Shown here one piece after another: positions 22,051 through 34,138 of a stretch of DNA of 64,000 nt (position 1 is the stretch's first letter; every line of letters starts with the position of its first letter). A model generated the notes under the pieces. It did not search any database, had not been told where the DNA came from, and was given only the letters and a program-made list of their open reading frames with translations. The translations under genes and the position numbers were made by a program. Origin of the DNA: Rhizophagus irregularis (lineage: Eukaryota; Glomeromycota; Glomeromycetes; Glomerales; Glomeraceae); the NCBI RefSeq assembly GCF_026210795.1, contig NC_089429.1, forward strand, positions 4,526,001-4,590,000, written 5' to 3'.

Positions 22051-25000
22051 CTCGTAAGTAATAGGTTATCTTATAATCGGAATGATAATTAATTAAATTA
22101 CTTATTTCTATTATTTTATATAACCAAATAATTCATTTTATTATTTAATATTATTATAGTTGGTAAGTTAATAGCTATTTTTTTTTTATTGCATTTTACA
22201 TGATATCTTAAATAACTAAATTTTCTATTAATATAATTACGATACTAATATCATAGGAAGTAAGTAATTAATTTTATATTAATTTAAAAGTATTTAAAGT
22301 ATTTATTTAATAATTTTAATAATATAGGGAGTATGTTTTTATTTAATTCCATTATATTTATATAATATTTACATATAATTTAAACTAACTAAATTCTTTA
22401 TTTAAAAAATTATTCAAACATTTTAGAACGTAAGTAATTCTATTATATTTATACAATATTTACATATAATTTAAACTAACTAGATTCTTTATTTAAAAAA
22501 TTATTCAAATATTTTAGAACGTAAGTAATTCTATTATATTTATATAATATTTACATATAATTTAAACTAACTAAATTCTTTATTAAAAAACCATTTTGTA
22601 ATTTCTTTTAGTTGGTAAGTTATAAGTTATTTATATAATATTTACATATAATTTAAACTAACTAAATTCTTTATTTAAAAAATTATTCAAATATTTTAGA
22701 ACGTAAGTAATTCTATTATATTTATATAATATTTACATATAATTTAAGCTAACTAAATTCTTTATTTAAAAAATTATTCAAATATTTTAGATTGTAAGTA
22801 ATTCTATTATATTTATATAATATTTACATATAATTTAAACTAACTAAATTCTTTATTTAAAAAATTATTCAAATATTTTAGATTGTAAGTAATTCTATTA
22901 TATTTTTATAATATTTACTTATAATTTAAACTAACTAAATTCTTTATTTAAAAAATTATTCAAATATTTTAGATTGTAAGTAATTCTATTATATTTTTAT
23001 AATATTTACATATAATTTATACTAACTAAATTCTTTATTTAAAAATTATTTATTAGGGAGTATGTTATTTATTTAATTCTATTATATTTATATAATATTT
23101 AAATATAATTTAAGCCAACTAAATTCTTTATTTAAAAATATTTTAGAATGTAAGTAATTTTATAATATTTACATATAATTTAAAACTAACTAAATTCTTT
23201 ATTAAAAAACTATTTTGTAATTTCTTTTAGTTGGTAAGTTATAAGTTATTTATATAATATTTACATATAATTTAAACTAACTAAATTCTTTATTTAAAAA
23301 TTATTCAAATATTTTAGAATGTAAGTAATTCTATTATATTTATATAATATTTATATTTAATTAAACTAACTAAATTCTTTATTTAAAAATTATTCAAATA
23401 TTTTAGGTTGTAAGTAATTCTATCATATTTATATAATAATTACATATAATTTAAACTTACTAAATTCTTTATTTAAAAAATTATTCAAATATTTTAGATA
23501 GTGAGTAATTCTATTATATTTATAGAATATTTACATATAATTTAAACTAACTAAATTCTTTATTTAAAAAATTATTTATTTAATAATATAGGATGTATGT
23601 TATTTATTTAATTCTATTGTATTTATATAATATTTACATATAATTTAAATTAACTGAACTCTTTATTTAAAAAATTATTCAAATATTTTAGATGGTAAGT
23701 AATTCTATTATAATTTACATATAATTTAAACTAACTAAATTCTTTATTTAAAAAATTATTCAAATATTTTAGAACGTAAGTAATTCTATTATATTTATAT
23801 AATATTTATATATAATTTAAACCAACTAAATTCTTTATTTAAAAAATTATTTATTTAATAATTTTAATAATATAGGGAGTATGTTATTTATTTGATTCTA
23901 TTATATCTATATAATATTTACATATAATTTAAACTAACTAAATTTTTATTTAAAAAATTATTCAAATATTTTAGATTGTAAGTAATTCTATAATATTTAT
24001 ATAATATACATATAATTTAGACCAACTAAATTTTTTATTTAAAAAATTATTCAAATATTTTAGATAGTAAGTAATTCTATTATATTTATATAATATTTAT
24101 ATATAATTTAAACTAACTAAATTCTTTATTTAAAAAATTATTCAAATATTTTAGATAGTAAGTAATTCTATTACATTTATATAATATTTACATATAATTT
24201 AACTAACTAAATTCTTTATTTAAAAATTTATTTTGTAATTTTTTTTAGTTGGTATGTTATAAGTTATTTATTTAATTCTATTATATTTACTATAATATTT
24301 ATATATAATTTAAACTAAATTCTTTATTTAAAAAATATTCAAATATTTAGATGGTAAGTAATTCTATATTTACTATATAATATTTACATATAATTTAAAC
24401 TAACTAAATTCTTTATTTAAAAAATTATTTACTTAATAATATAGGGCGTATGTTATTTATTTAATTCTATTATATTTATATAATATTTACATATAATTTA
24501 AACTAACTAAATCCTTTATTTAAAAAATTATTTATTTAATAATATAGGGCGTATGTTATTTATTTAATTCTATTATATTTATATAATATTTACATATAAT
24601 TTAAACTAACTAAATTCTTTATTTAAAAAATTATTCAAATATTTTAGATAGTAAGTAATTCTATTATATTTATATAATATTTATATATAATTTAAACTAA
24701 CTAAATTCTTTATTTAAAAAATTATTCAAATATTTTAGAACGTAAGTAATTCTATTTATATTTATATAATATTTACATATAATTCAAACTAACTAAATTC
24801 TTTATTTAAAAAATTATTTTGTAATTTCTTTTAGTTGGTAAGTTATAAGTTATTTATTTAATTTTATTATATTTATATAATATTTACATATAATTTAAAC
24901 TAACTAAATTTTTTATTTTAAAAATTGTTCAATTATTTTAGATTGTAAGTAATTCTATTATATTTATATAATATTTACATATAATTAACTAACTAAATTC

Positions 25001-27420
25001 TTTATTTAAAAAATTCTTTATTTAATGATATAGTCTGTAAGTTATTTATTTAATTCTATTATATTTATATAATATTTACATATAATTTAAACTAACTAAA
25101 TTATTTATTTAAAAAATTATTTATTTAATAATATAGGGCGTATGTTATTTATTTAATTCTATTATATTTATATAATATTTACATATAATTTAAACTAACT
25201 AAATTCTTTATTTAAAAAATTATTTATTTAATGATATAGGGCGTATGTTATTTATTTAATTCTATTATATTTATATAATATTTATATATAATTTAAACTA
25301 ACTAAATTCTTTATTTAAAAAATTATTCAAATATTTTAGAACGTAAGTAATTCTATTTATATTTATATAATATTTACATATAATTTAAACTAACTAAATT
25401 CCTATTTATATTTATATAATATTTACATATAATTTAAACTAACTAAATTCTTTATTTAAAAAATTATTTATTTAATAATATAGGGCGTATGTTATTTATT
25501 TAATTCTATTATATTTATATAATATTTACATATAATTTAAATTAACTAAATTCTTTATTTAAAAAATTATTTTGTAATTTCTTTTAGTTGGTAATTTATA
25601 TGTTATTTATTAAATATATAATATTTACATATAATTTAAACTAACTTAATTCTTTATTTAAAAAAAAATTATTCAAATATTTTAGATGGTAAGTAATTCT
25701 ATTATATTTTTATAATACTTACATATAATTTATACTAACTAAATTCTTTATTTTAAAAATTATTTATTAGGGAGTATGTTATTTATTTAATTCTATTATA
25801 TTTATATAATATTTAAATATAATTTAAACTAACTAAATTCTTTATTTAAAAATATTTTAGAATGTAAGTAATTTTACAATATTTACATATAATTTAAATT
25901 AACTAAATTCTTTATTTAAAAAATTATTTACTTAATAATATAGGGCGTATGTTATTTATTTAATTCTATTATATTTATATAATATTTACATATAATTTAA
26001 ACTAACTAAATTCTTTATTTAAAAAATTATTCAAATATTTTAGATAGTAAGTAATTCTATTATATTTATATAATATTTATATATAATTTAAACTAACTAA
26101 ATTCTTTATTTAAAAAATTATTCAAATATTTTAGAACGTAAGTAATTCTATAATATTTACATATAATTTAAAATTAACTAAATTCTTTATTAAAAAACTA
26201 TTTTGTAATTTCTTTTAGTTAGTAAGTTATAAGTTATTTATTTAATTCTATTATATTTATATAATATTTGCATATAATTTAAACTAACTAAATTCGTTAT
26301 TTAAAAAATTATTCAAATATTTTAGATAGTAAGTAATTCTATTTATATTTATATAATATTTACATATAATTCAAACTAACTAAATTCTTTATTTAAAAAA
26401 TTATTTTGTAATTTCTTTTAGTTGGTAAGTTATAAGTTATTTATTTAATTTTATTATATTTATATAATATTTACATATAATTTAAACTAACTAAATTTTT
26501 TATTTTAAAAATTGTTCAATTATTTTAGATTGTAAGTAATTCTATTATATTTATATAATATTTACATATAATTAACTAACTAAATTCTTTATTTAAAAAA
26601 TTCTTTATTTAATGATATAGTCTGTAAGTTATTTATTTAATTCTATTATATTTATATAATATTTACATATAATTTAAACTAACTAAATTATTTATTTAAA
26701 AAATTATTTATTTAATAATATAGGGCGTATGTTATTTATTTAATTCTATTATATTTATATAATATTTACATATAATTTAAACTAACTAAATTCTTTATTT
26801 AAAAAATTATTCAAATATTTTAGATGGTAAGTAATTCCATTATATTTATATAATATTTACATATAATTTTAACTAACTAAATTCTTTATTTAAAAAATCA
26901 TTCAAATATTTTAGATGGTAAGTAATTCTATTATATTTATATAATATTACATATAATTTAAACTAACTAAGTTCTTTTTAAATTATTTTGTAATTTCTTT
27001 TAGCTGGTAAATTATTTGTTATTTATTTAATTCTATTATATTTATACAGTATTTCATATAATTTAAACTAACAATTCTTTATTTAACAAATTATTTTGTA
27101 ATTTTCTTTAGCTGGTAAGTTATTTGTTATTTATTTAATTCTATTACTATATTTATGTAATATTACATATAATTTAAACTAATTAAGTTCTTTATTTATT
27201 AAATTATTTTGTAATTTCTTTTAGCTGGTAAGTCATTTGTTATTAAATTCTATTATATTTATATAATATTTACATATAATTTAAATTTACTAAATTCTTT
27301 ACTTAAAAATTATTTTGTAATTTCTTTTAGTTGGTAAGTTATAAATTATTATATACTATTATTTAAAATTAAATTAATTAATTATTTAAACTATATTAAA
27401 TTTTTATAATTTTATTTAGA
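22051..27420 (+). repeat. Tandem array of ~56 intron-like units separated by 3-nt microexon-like junctions
   Basis: Units are mostly 85-105 bp. Each has a donor (GTAAGT or GTATGT, rarely GTGAGT, GTAATT or GTAAAT), an AT-rich body with a CTAAC branch-site-like motif in most copies, and an acceptor ending TTTTAG, ATATAG or TATTAG. Between AG and GT there are exactly 3 nt in 56 junctions and 1 nt (A, 27420) in the last. Junctions start at 22051, 22160, 22257, 22328, 22427, 22518, 22612, 22700, 22791, 22882, 22973, 23057, 23147, 23231, 23318, 23407, 23498, 23592, 23692, 23773, 23876, 23975, 24064, 24155, 24249, 24351, 24445, 24548, 24648, 24739, 24835, 24942, 25034, 25137, 25240, 25340, 25484, 25588, 25686, 25771, 25861, 25944, 26044, 26135, 26219, 26326, 26422, 26529, 26621, 26724, 26824, 26915, 27004, 27112, 27225, 27331 and 27420. 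Trinucleotide counts: TTG 8, AAC 7, GGC 7, ATT 6, ATA 6, ATG 5, GGA 4, AAT 3, CTG 3, TCT 2, and one each of CTC, GAA, GTT, GAT and TTA. A minisatellite in one long intron is the conservative alternative. Confidence 0.9.
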
Positions 27421-27523
27421 GTAAGTATAATTAATATTGTTTAATATTTAAATTTTTAATGTAAATTTTATTTAAATTTTAATTTAATATAATTTCATTT
27501 TATACTTAAAGAATTGTTACTAG

Positions 27524-30155
27524 TGGAAGTAAAATTATGGATCAATTTATTTCTGAAAATAAATTAAAATGGATTTCTTATGATAAATTTAAACATATTA
27601 AATATCTTGATAAAGGAGGATTTGGTATTGTATATAAAGCTAAATATAAAGCTACTAAGTATAAAGATATTAAAGTTATTCTTAAATATTTTGATTATCT
27701 TAATAATTCAGATGAAAGTTTAAATGAAAGTTTAAATGAAGTATGATTAAATATTATCTTTTTTTTAATATTATAAATTATTTATACCTAATTTACTGAT
27801 AAATATTATTTTTTATAGTGGAAAATTATTGATTCATATGAAATTATTAGAATATATGGATTTACAAAAAATCCAGATACTTTGAATTATGTATTAATAA
27901 TGGAGTATAGAAATAAGAATAGTTTAAAAAAATGTTTAACAGAAATAACAAAAAATTGGGAACAAAAATTATTTTGTTTATATCAAATTATTAAGGGACT
28001 TAATGATATTCATGAAGAAGATCTTATTCATTATAGCTTTCATAATGGTAATATTTTATGTAACAAATATGAAGAAAATATATATGGAATTTTTATTAGT
28101 GATTATTTAGGATTATATCAACTTGCAAAATCTTTTTTAAAAGCAAATGATATCTATGGAGTTTTACCATTTATAGCACCTGAAATTTTAAAAGGTCAAC
28201 CCTATACTCAAGCTAGTAATATATATAGTTTTTCTATAATTATGTGGGAATTTACATCTAAAATTCTACCATTTAATGATAAAGCACATGATATTCAGCT
28301 TGCTTTAAGTATTTGTAAAGGTGAACGTCCTGAAATTATTGAAAATACTCCACAATGTTATATAGATTTAATGAAAAAATGCTGGGATGAAGATCCATTA
28401 AAAAGACCATCTTCTAAAGAAATTTTAAATATTATTGAAAATTGGATTTTTCGTCCTGAGAATAAGAAAATTGAAGATATTAATGAAGAATTAAAAAGCA
28501 ATATTATGGAATTTATAAATGCACCAATTGAGCATCTTATTGTAGAATCTCATCCAAAAGCATGCTATACAAGTCATTCACTTGGTTTTACTAGTAAAGA
28601 ATTAATTGAAAAACTAATTCTAGAAAGCCCTCAGGTATTTCTTGAACTATATCAAAGTTCTCAAAATGAATTACAAAATATTCAAATTGAATTAGTTAAT
28701 TTACAACAAAGAAATTCTCGAATAGAAGAAGAAATTCTTAAGTTAGAAAAGATTGCTGAAACTTATTATCAAAGTTCTCAAAATGAGTTAGTTAATTTAC
28801 AACAAAGAAATTCTCAATTTAAAAATCAATTAATTCAAACAAAAGAAGAAAAACTCAAGTTAGAAAATGAATTATTTGATTTACAACAAAGGAATTTTAA
28901 ATTTGAGCAAAATAATCAAAATCCGAGGCTTAAATTTGCTAAACAGATTAAAGAATTTGCAAAAAAAGAAAATGTTTTACAAACCCAAATTATTGATCTA
29001 CAAAATGAAAAGCAAAACTTAGCTGGCAATTTAACTGAACAGTTGGGACAAAATAAACTAATTAACCAGCAAGTTCAAGATCAAATCTGCCAGTTAAAGC
29101 AAGAAGAAACTAAATTGCAAGAAAAATTATCTCAAATAAAAGCTAATATTCAAGAATTAAAATCTTACAAAGAAAGCTTAATTGAACAAAAAGAGCAATT
29201 AGAAAATAGATTAAATCAGTTTCAAGTTAATTATGAACAGATAGAACAAGAAAAGATCAGATTATACAATATGGCAGAAGGACTTTCACAAGAACAGAAG
29301 CAAACAATTAAATTGAAAATCAAGTTTGAAAAAGAAATTGCTCAATTGGAACAAAATTTGATTATTGAAGAACAAATCAAAATGCAATTAACTCAAGCTT
29401 TACAGATTAAAGTTGATAAAATAAATGAATTAGAACAAAAACTTATTAACCTTGATCAAGAGCGTATTAAAAAATTACAAAATAAAAGAAAAGAATTGAG
29501 TGAAATTGAAAAGGAATTATTAAATAAATTAACTAGTGGGAAAAATACTAAAGAAATTCATAAAGAAGAAGCTAAACAAAAAGAGATAAATGAACTCCAA
29601 CAAGAATTATCAAGAACTTTAGCTTCTTATAATATCAATAGAAAAAAACAGGTTTTCAATCAAGTCAATAATTTTTTGAAAGTTAAGGGTGATTTCCTAA
29701 CTTTACGAGAAGAAGCTATTAAAAAACTACAAAATTGCTGCAATCATCTAGAAAGTTCTATTAATAAAGAAAGAAATACTATTGGTTCTAACAGAGATAT
29801 GAAAATCTCAAAATTGACTGATAAATATACTAAAAAATTTCAAAGTATTCTTGTAAAATATAATGATGGATTGTTAGAGTTGAACAAAATTTATTATTCC
29901 TTAAAGAATGTTATTCAGAAAAATAAAGAGTTGGAAGTTAGCCTCATGATTGAAAATATTCTTAAGTTGAATTCTTTCAATCTTGATAAATACAAAATTT
30001 TTAAATTTGCTACTAATTCTCAGGAAGGAACCAGAATTCAATTAAATTCTAATATGATGGAAGAAGATATAAATTCATTAAGAAAGAATTTGAATGAATT
30101 GAAATTAGAATTAAACCAAGAAAAAAAAGAATCAAAAAATTTAGCAACAGTTTAA
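27524..30155 (+). CDS. Pseudokinase-like TKL/RAF-type kinase domain with long coiled coil (two main exons)
   Basis: Exon 27524-27740 and exon 27819-30155 are joined across a 78-nt intron (GTATGA...TATAG) that restores LNEWKIIDSYEI. Counted from the ATG at 27537 the protein is 846 aa. The kinase domain is at about residues 16-279: glycine loop GGFGIVY (27-33), candidate beta-3 Lys 50, IMEY hinge, APE at 188-190 and the CW..DP..RPS C-lobe pattern. The catalytic loop reads HYSFHNGNIL instead of HRD..xxN, so the catalytic Asp is Ser. The metal-binding motif is SDYLGL with an extra Tyr. Catalysis is therefore doubtful. Residues about 345-700 form a Gln/Glu/Lys-rich coiled coil with repeated LVNLQQRNS segments, suggesting a scaffold. 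Four codons upstream of the ATG (GSKI) are also open. GSKIMDQFI resembles the SGN..ID.FIQ motif that, from memory, precedes the kinase domain in related fungal kinases, so translation may begin further upstream. Confidence 0.85.
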
Positions 30156-30609
30156 ATTTAACCATATTGATGGATTATAGTACAATTCATAAAATAGTTA
30201 TTTATTGAAAAGAAATTAAGTATAGTATTTACAATATATATTCTAGAATTTATTGAACATTAATAGTTCTAGAAATTTTGAGATTTTTTTTATTAAATTA
30301 TAACTATATTTTTATATTTTATTTTTGTTTTTTATCAATAAAGGATCATTAAACTTAAAGTTCGTTATATAAATCATTTAAATAACCATTGTAAATGTTT
30401 TTTACTTATATTTAAATTAAAAATAAATAAAACATATTTAGTATATGAGATGATTTATATTTATTTATTTATTTATTTTATGTGAAGAATGGCAGGATCA
30501 CCAAAAGAGCAAAACTAACTAATTAAAGAAAGAAGTTCAACATAAATCTGTCATCCAGGGGAAGGAGAAGCCTACCTGTGGACCCAAACTTCTTTTTAAA
30601 GAAACTAGA
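30156..30609. other. Intergenic, no gene seen
   Basis: AT-rich 3' flank of the kinase gene with an ATTT run near 30460-30480. No ORF of interest. Confidence 0.4.
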
Positions 30610-30879
30610 CTAATCCTCTATCACGTCCAGTAGAGGACGAGGTAAAAAGCGCCAAAATAAAACTTCGAACAAAAAAATATAAAGTAAACTATTAAAAGAA
30701 GTCAGTGGATATCTACATATTATAAATAAAATAAACATCATTACATATAGGTGAAGAATAATTAATAATAAAAAATTCACTGGTACGTGCGAAACAGGAT
30801 CTGTGATTTTACTAGTGGATGGAAAATTACCGTATGAATCAGAAATTGCGCTATTAAATATTGGATTATGTTCATTCAT
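30610..30879 (-). CDS. Possible small membrane protein (unrecognised)
   Basis: An ORF of 89 aa with ATG at 30879. About 33 polar residues are followed by a hydrophobic stretch (FLLLIILHLYVMMFILFIIC) and a second one (LLYIFLFEVLFW), ending PRPLLDVIED. This would fit a two-pass membrane peptide. I do not recognise it, it has no neighbours of related function, and AT-rich DNA easily yields hydrophobic frames, so it may be spurious or one exon of a larger gene. Confidence 0.3.
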   Translation of the reverse strand: MNEHNPIFNSAISDSYGNFPSTSKITDPVSHVPVNFLLLIILHLYVMMFILFIICRYPLTSFNSLLYIFLFEVLFWRFLPRPLLDVIED

Positions 30880-31900
30880 TACACGACTTAAAATATAATA
30901 TTTGGCATTAATATTGTAAAACTATCTTTACTAAAATCTTTACTTACTTTCAATTTTTTTTCTTTTCTTTAGTAATACTATCATCACCACCATAAGATCT
31001 CCGATTATATCCTCCAAGAATTTCTTTACTATTGTCACTTTAACGATTCGAGAATGATAACTACAAAATTGATGAAAATTTATTTTCATGTGTAAGTCCA
31101 TCACGCGTTCCACGAAATAATAATTTGAATTCGTATGGAGAAATCATCGTCCATTGATAAAATTTTTTTTATTTATTTATTAAATTACATCAGGAACCTT
31201 AATAAAAGAATACATGAAAGACTATTGGATAAAACAAAAGACTATTGTTAATAGTTAAAATAATTAAGCCGTGAAATCATTAATAATGAATGTTACGTGA
31301 ATTTATTCATTTTCTGCATGTATTTTTTTTATTTAGTATATATATACTGTAGTTTATTTGGCATAGAATTGGAAGATGAACTAACTGATGATCGAAAGTG
31401 GCTTAATAGGTGTAAATAATTGTATGATATTTAGTATAAAACAGTAAAATGAATAAATGTAATAAATAATTGTCCATTCGGCGAAACGGCTTTCAACGAA
31501 ACATCCATATTGGTAAATCAAATTTGATTGGTTGATCCGGGCTCCGAGATCAATTTGCCAGAGCGGAAAATCTCAATATTATATTTAGTGGCACGTGACA
31601 AACGACAACGGTAATCGAAGTCAAAATCTCTTCGACAAGGGGTTAATAGATTATTTTTTATAGTAATAATTTTATGTCATAAACATCTATTGAATAAAAT
31701 ATTATAAAATAAAAATTTTATCCAATATTAATTGACTACTAGTTATTTCTCATACAAAAAATTAAATAAATCACTTGATTCATAATAAACACCTCGGATC
31801 ATACATTAGGTTTTTTTCTTTTGACTAAAGCTATCTGCTAAAATTAGCTTAATATTTTTAAACAAAAACTTCATTGTTCAGTCGGTTAGGAATATGCGGG
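30880..31900. other. Intergenic, no gene seen
   Basis: AT-rich. A small GGCGAAACGG-type word near 31487 resembles the repeat cluster at 32.4 kb. No supported gene. Confidence 0.4.
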
Positions 31901-32003
31901 ATTTTACTGACCAACTATAACTCAGTTATTTGATGGGGAATATCGGTCTTCGACCGATATCTCTATTCCCCCATCCAATAACTATTCAATATTCAGTAAA
32001 AAT
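31901..32003. mobile_element. Short foldback element (hairpin)
   Basis: An almost perfect inverted repeat of about 103 bp. Outer ATTTTACTGA (31901-31910) pairs with TCAGTAAAAAT (31993-32003), middle GTTATT with AATAAC, and inner GATGGGGAATATCGGTC with GACCGATAT..ATTCCCCCATC around the loop TTC. It would form a strong hairpin. Probably a small MITE; no clear target duplication. Confidence 0.65.
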
Positions 32004-33599
32004 TAATATTAACCATAAACCAGACCAAATTACCGATCCTAAATGTTGAGACTACTGAACATCATGAAGTACGTCTTACAACGAAATGACGGTATTTAAT
32101 TCTGGAGAAAAAAAAATTTTTTCTTAAATTAAACAAGTTATTCAAAGGATGATTTCATAACTTTAAAGAATACTAACTTAAATTGAAAATTTTAATAAAA
32201 AGAATACATTTCTTTAACTTCAAAAGAATTTTTAAATAATGTATTTCCTTATAAAGATATTCTACCCGAGGAATTATATATAAATCTATTAAAATATTAT
32301 TTTAATAGTGATTATAGTCCATCTAAGAAAAATTTAAAAAGTATGATTATTACATATTTTTATAAAAGTGCTAATCGCTATCATTTCTATCATTTTCGGC
32401 GAAATGGCTTTGGCGAAATGGGTTTTAGTGAAATGGACTTCAGTGAAAAGCCCGGATACCTTATTATTTATTTTAAGCCGTAATATTATGGAACTTAATT
32501 ATTGACTTTCCTTTGCAGTAAATACATATATTAAATTAATAATTCGATTAACAAATTATGAACTACTTCATCGTTATATTGTTTATATTGTTTATGGATT
32601 CATATAATGCTACTTTGTTACTAATCCTCCCACTACTATTCTTATTCTTAAACTTCTTTGAAGAACTTATAAATTGAGGCTCTTTCAATAGTTATTTTTT
32701 ATGGTTAATCTTTATCTTCGCTAATCCTATTTTTGTTAATCTTATTGTTATTTTATATTATTATTTCATTATTTTTTGTTAATTTCATTATCTTTTGTTA
32801 TTTCTTATCGTCGGGATTTTGTACGGGTCCCATTATACCTATTTTAAGCTAATTAAATTCTAATTTATTTAGATGGTAAATTATACTAAGTTATTATTTT
32901 ATTATTTTTTTTTGTTATTTTTTAATTATTATTTTATTCTTTATTTATTATTCTTCGGTTGTTAGATATTATATTTTATTTCACGGGTAAATTTTTTTTT
33001 TTGAGGCTGAGATTTTTTGTAATTATCATCTATTTTCAGATAATAAACTTTTTTACATTAAATTGATTATATTTGATCATGCGATCATGCATATTTGTAT
33101 TTCTCAGCAGTCCAGATAATTTGACTCTCCGCTGTATTTAAGGCAAAAAAATAATGATTGTAGACTAACCGATATGGAAATTTACTATTGTTTAGACTAC
33201 TACGTGACGCAATGGTTTCAGAGTCATATGATAGCTCGGCCATAAAGATGACTCATAAATCAAACAAACTATTAGTCATGGTTGATAACAATATTCATTC
33301 AACAATAGAATATAACATTGTAGACTTATATCATGTGATAAGAAAATAATATAAAAAGGTACACCTTCCTAACAAAAAAAGCCACTACCTAATAAAAAAC
33401 TCTCCTAACAAAAAAATAAATAATAATGTTGTTTCCGAGTTTTAAACTCTCCTAACAAAAAAAAAAGATGATGGTCCATACGAACAACAAAAGGCTTTTA
33501 TGGATAATAACGTTGCCTTCGACCTATGAAAAAATTAAACGTTAAAACCTACTGCTGTCTAACAAATGTTACTGTTTACTGGAATTTTTAAGAGGTGGG
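32004..33599. other. Intergenic with short direct repeats
   Basis: At about 32396-32452 the word GGCGAAATGG/AGTGAAATGG is repeated four to five times with about 14-bp spacing. At 33365-33470 the word TCCTAACAAAAAAA is repeated three times. No supported gene. Confidence 0.4.
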
Positions 33600-33745
33600 T
33601 AAAGAGTATTCTATCACCCACTGACCATAAGCCTTGACTGCACACCGCGAAAGCAACGTGCGAAGGTTTATGAGGGCTGACCGAACGACTTTAAAGGGTT
33701 GCAAATAGATGACTGGGGCCCATCGTACGAGAACCCACCCCAAGG

Positions 33746-34138
33746 TTATATCTTTGAAAGTGGAGCCTTAGTTAAGGTACCTGAATATAAGTCATCAGGT
33801 TCAAATTCACCGTCTTGAAGATATAGTAGTTGGCTGACAAGTGCTCTGGAGTCACTCTTGCAAAGGATCTGATGGTCATAATAGAGGATATAGATGGTGG
33901 TGAAGGATACCATGATATATATAGTCACTCCCGAAATGTATGCTTATCCCTAAGGTAGTTGGGTTATGGTGTACAACCACTTGTCAAAATGGTCACTGTT
34001 TAAAATACCATTTTGGTATTCACTATTATGGCCTGAAGTGAATGAGCTAGAACTAACATAAGGTTTCAATGCTAATTTATAGGGACCTGTAGAATGGCAT
34101 GGGCGGAAAGAAATGCAACAAAGAGAACTCCACTTCAA
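33746..34138 (-). pseudogene. Decayed ORF of unknown identity
   Basis: Two open stretches share one minus-strand frame (34138-33950 and 33928-33746), separated by a TAG and a TAA around 33940-33949. The composition is clearly less AT-rich than the surroundings and reads like real protein (SDSRALVSQLLYLQDGEFEP, DDLYSGTLTKAPLSK). The coding-like base composition continues to about 33600 in the same direction. I do not recognise the family; a mobile-element relic is possible. Confidence 0.4.

Noticed and set aside
22051-27420. Possible CRISPR array or ordinary minisatellite
   Set aside because: CRISPR is excluded by eukaryotic context, 85-105 bp units and absence of constant-length unique spacers. 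A plain minisatellite stays as the fallback, but it does not explain the constant 3-nt gap between intact AG and GT sites.
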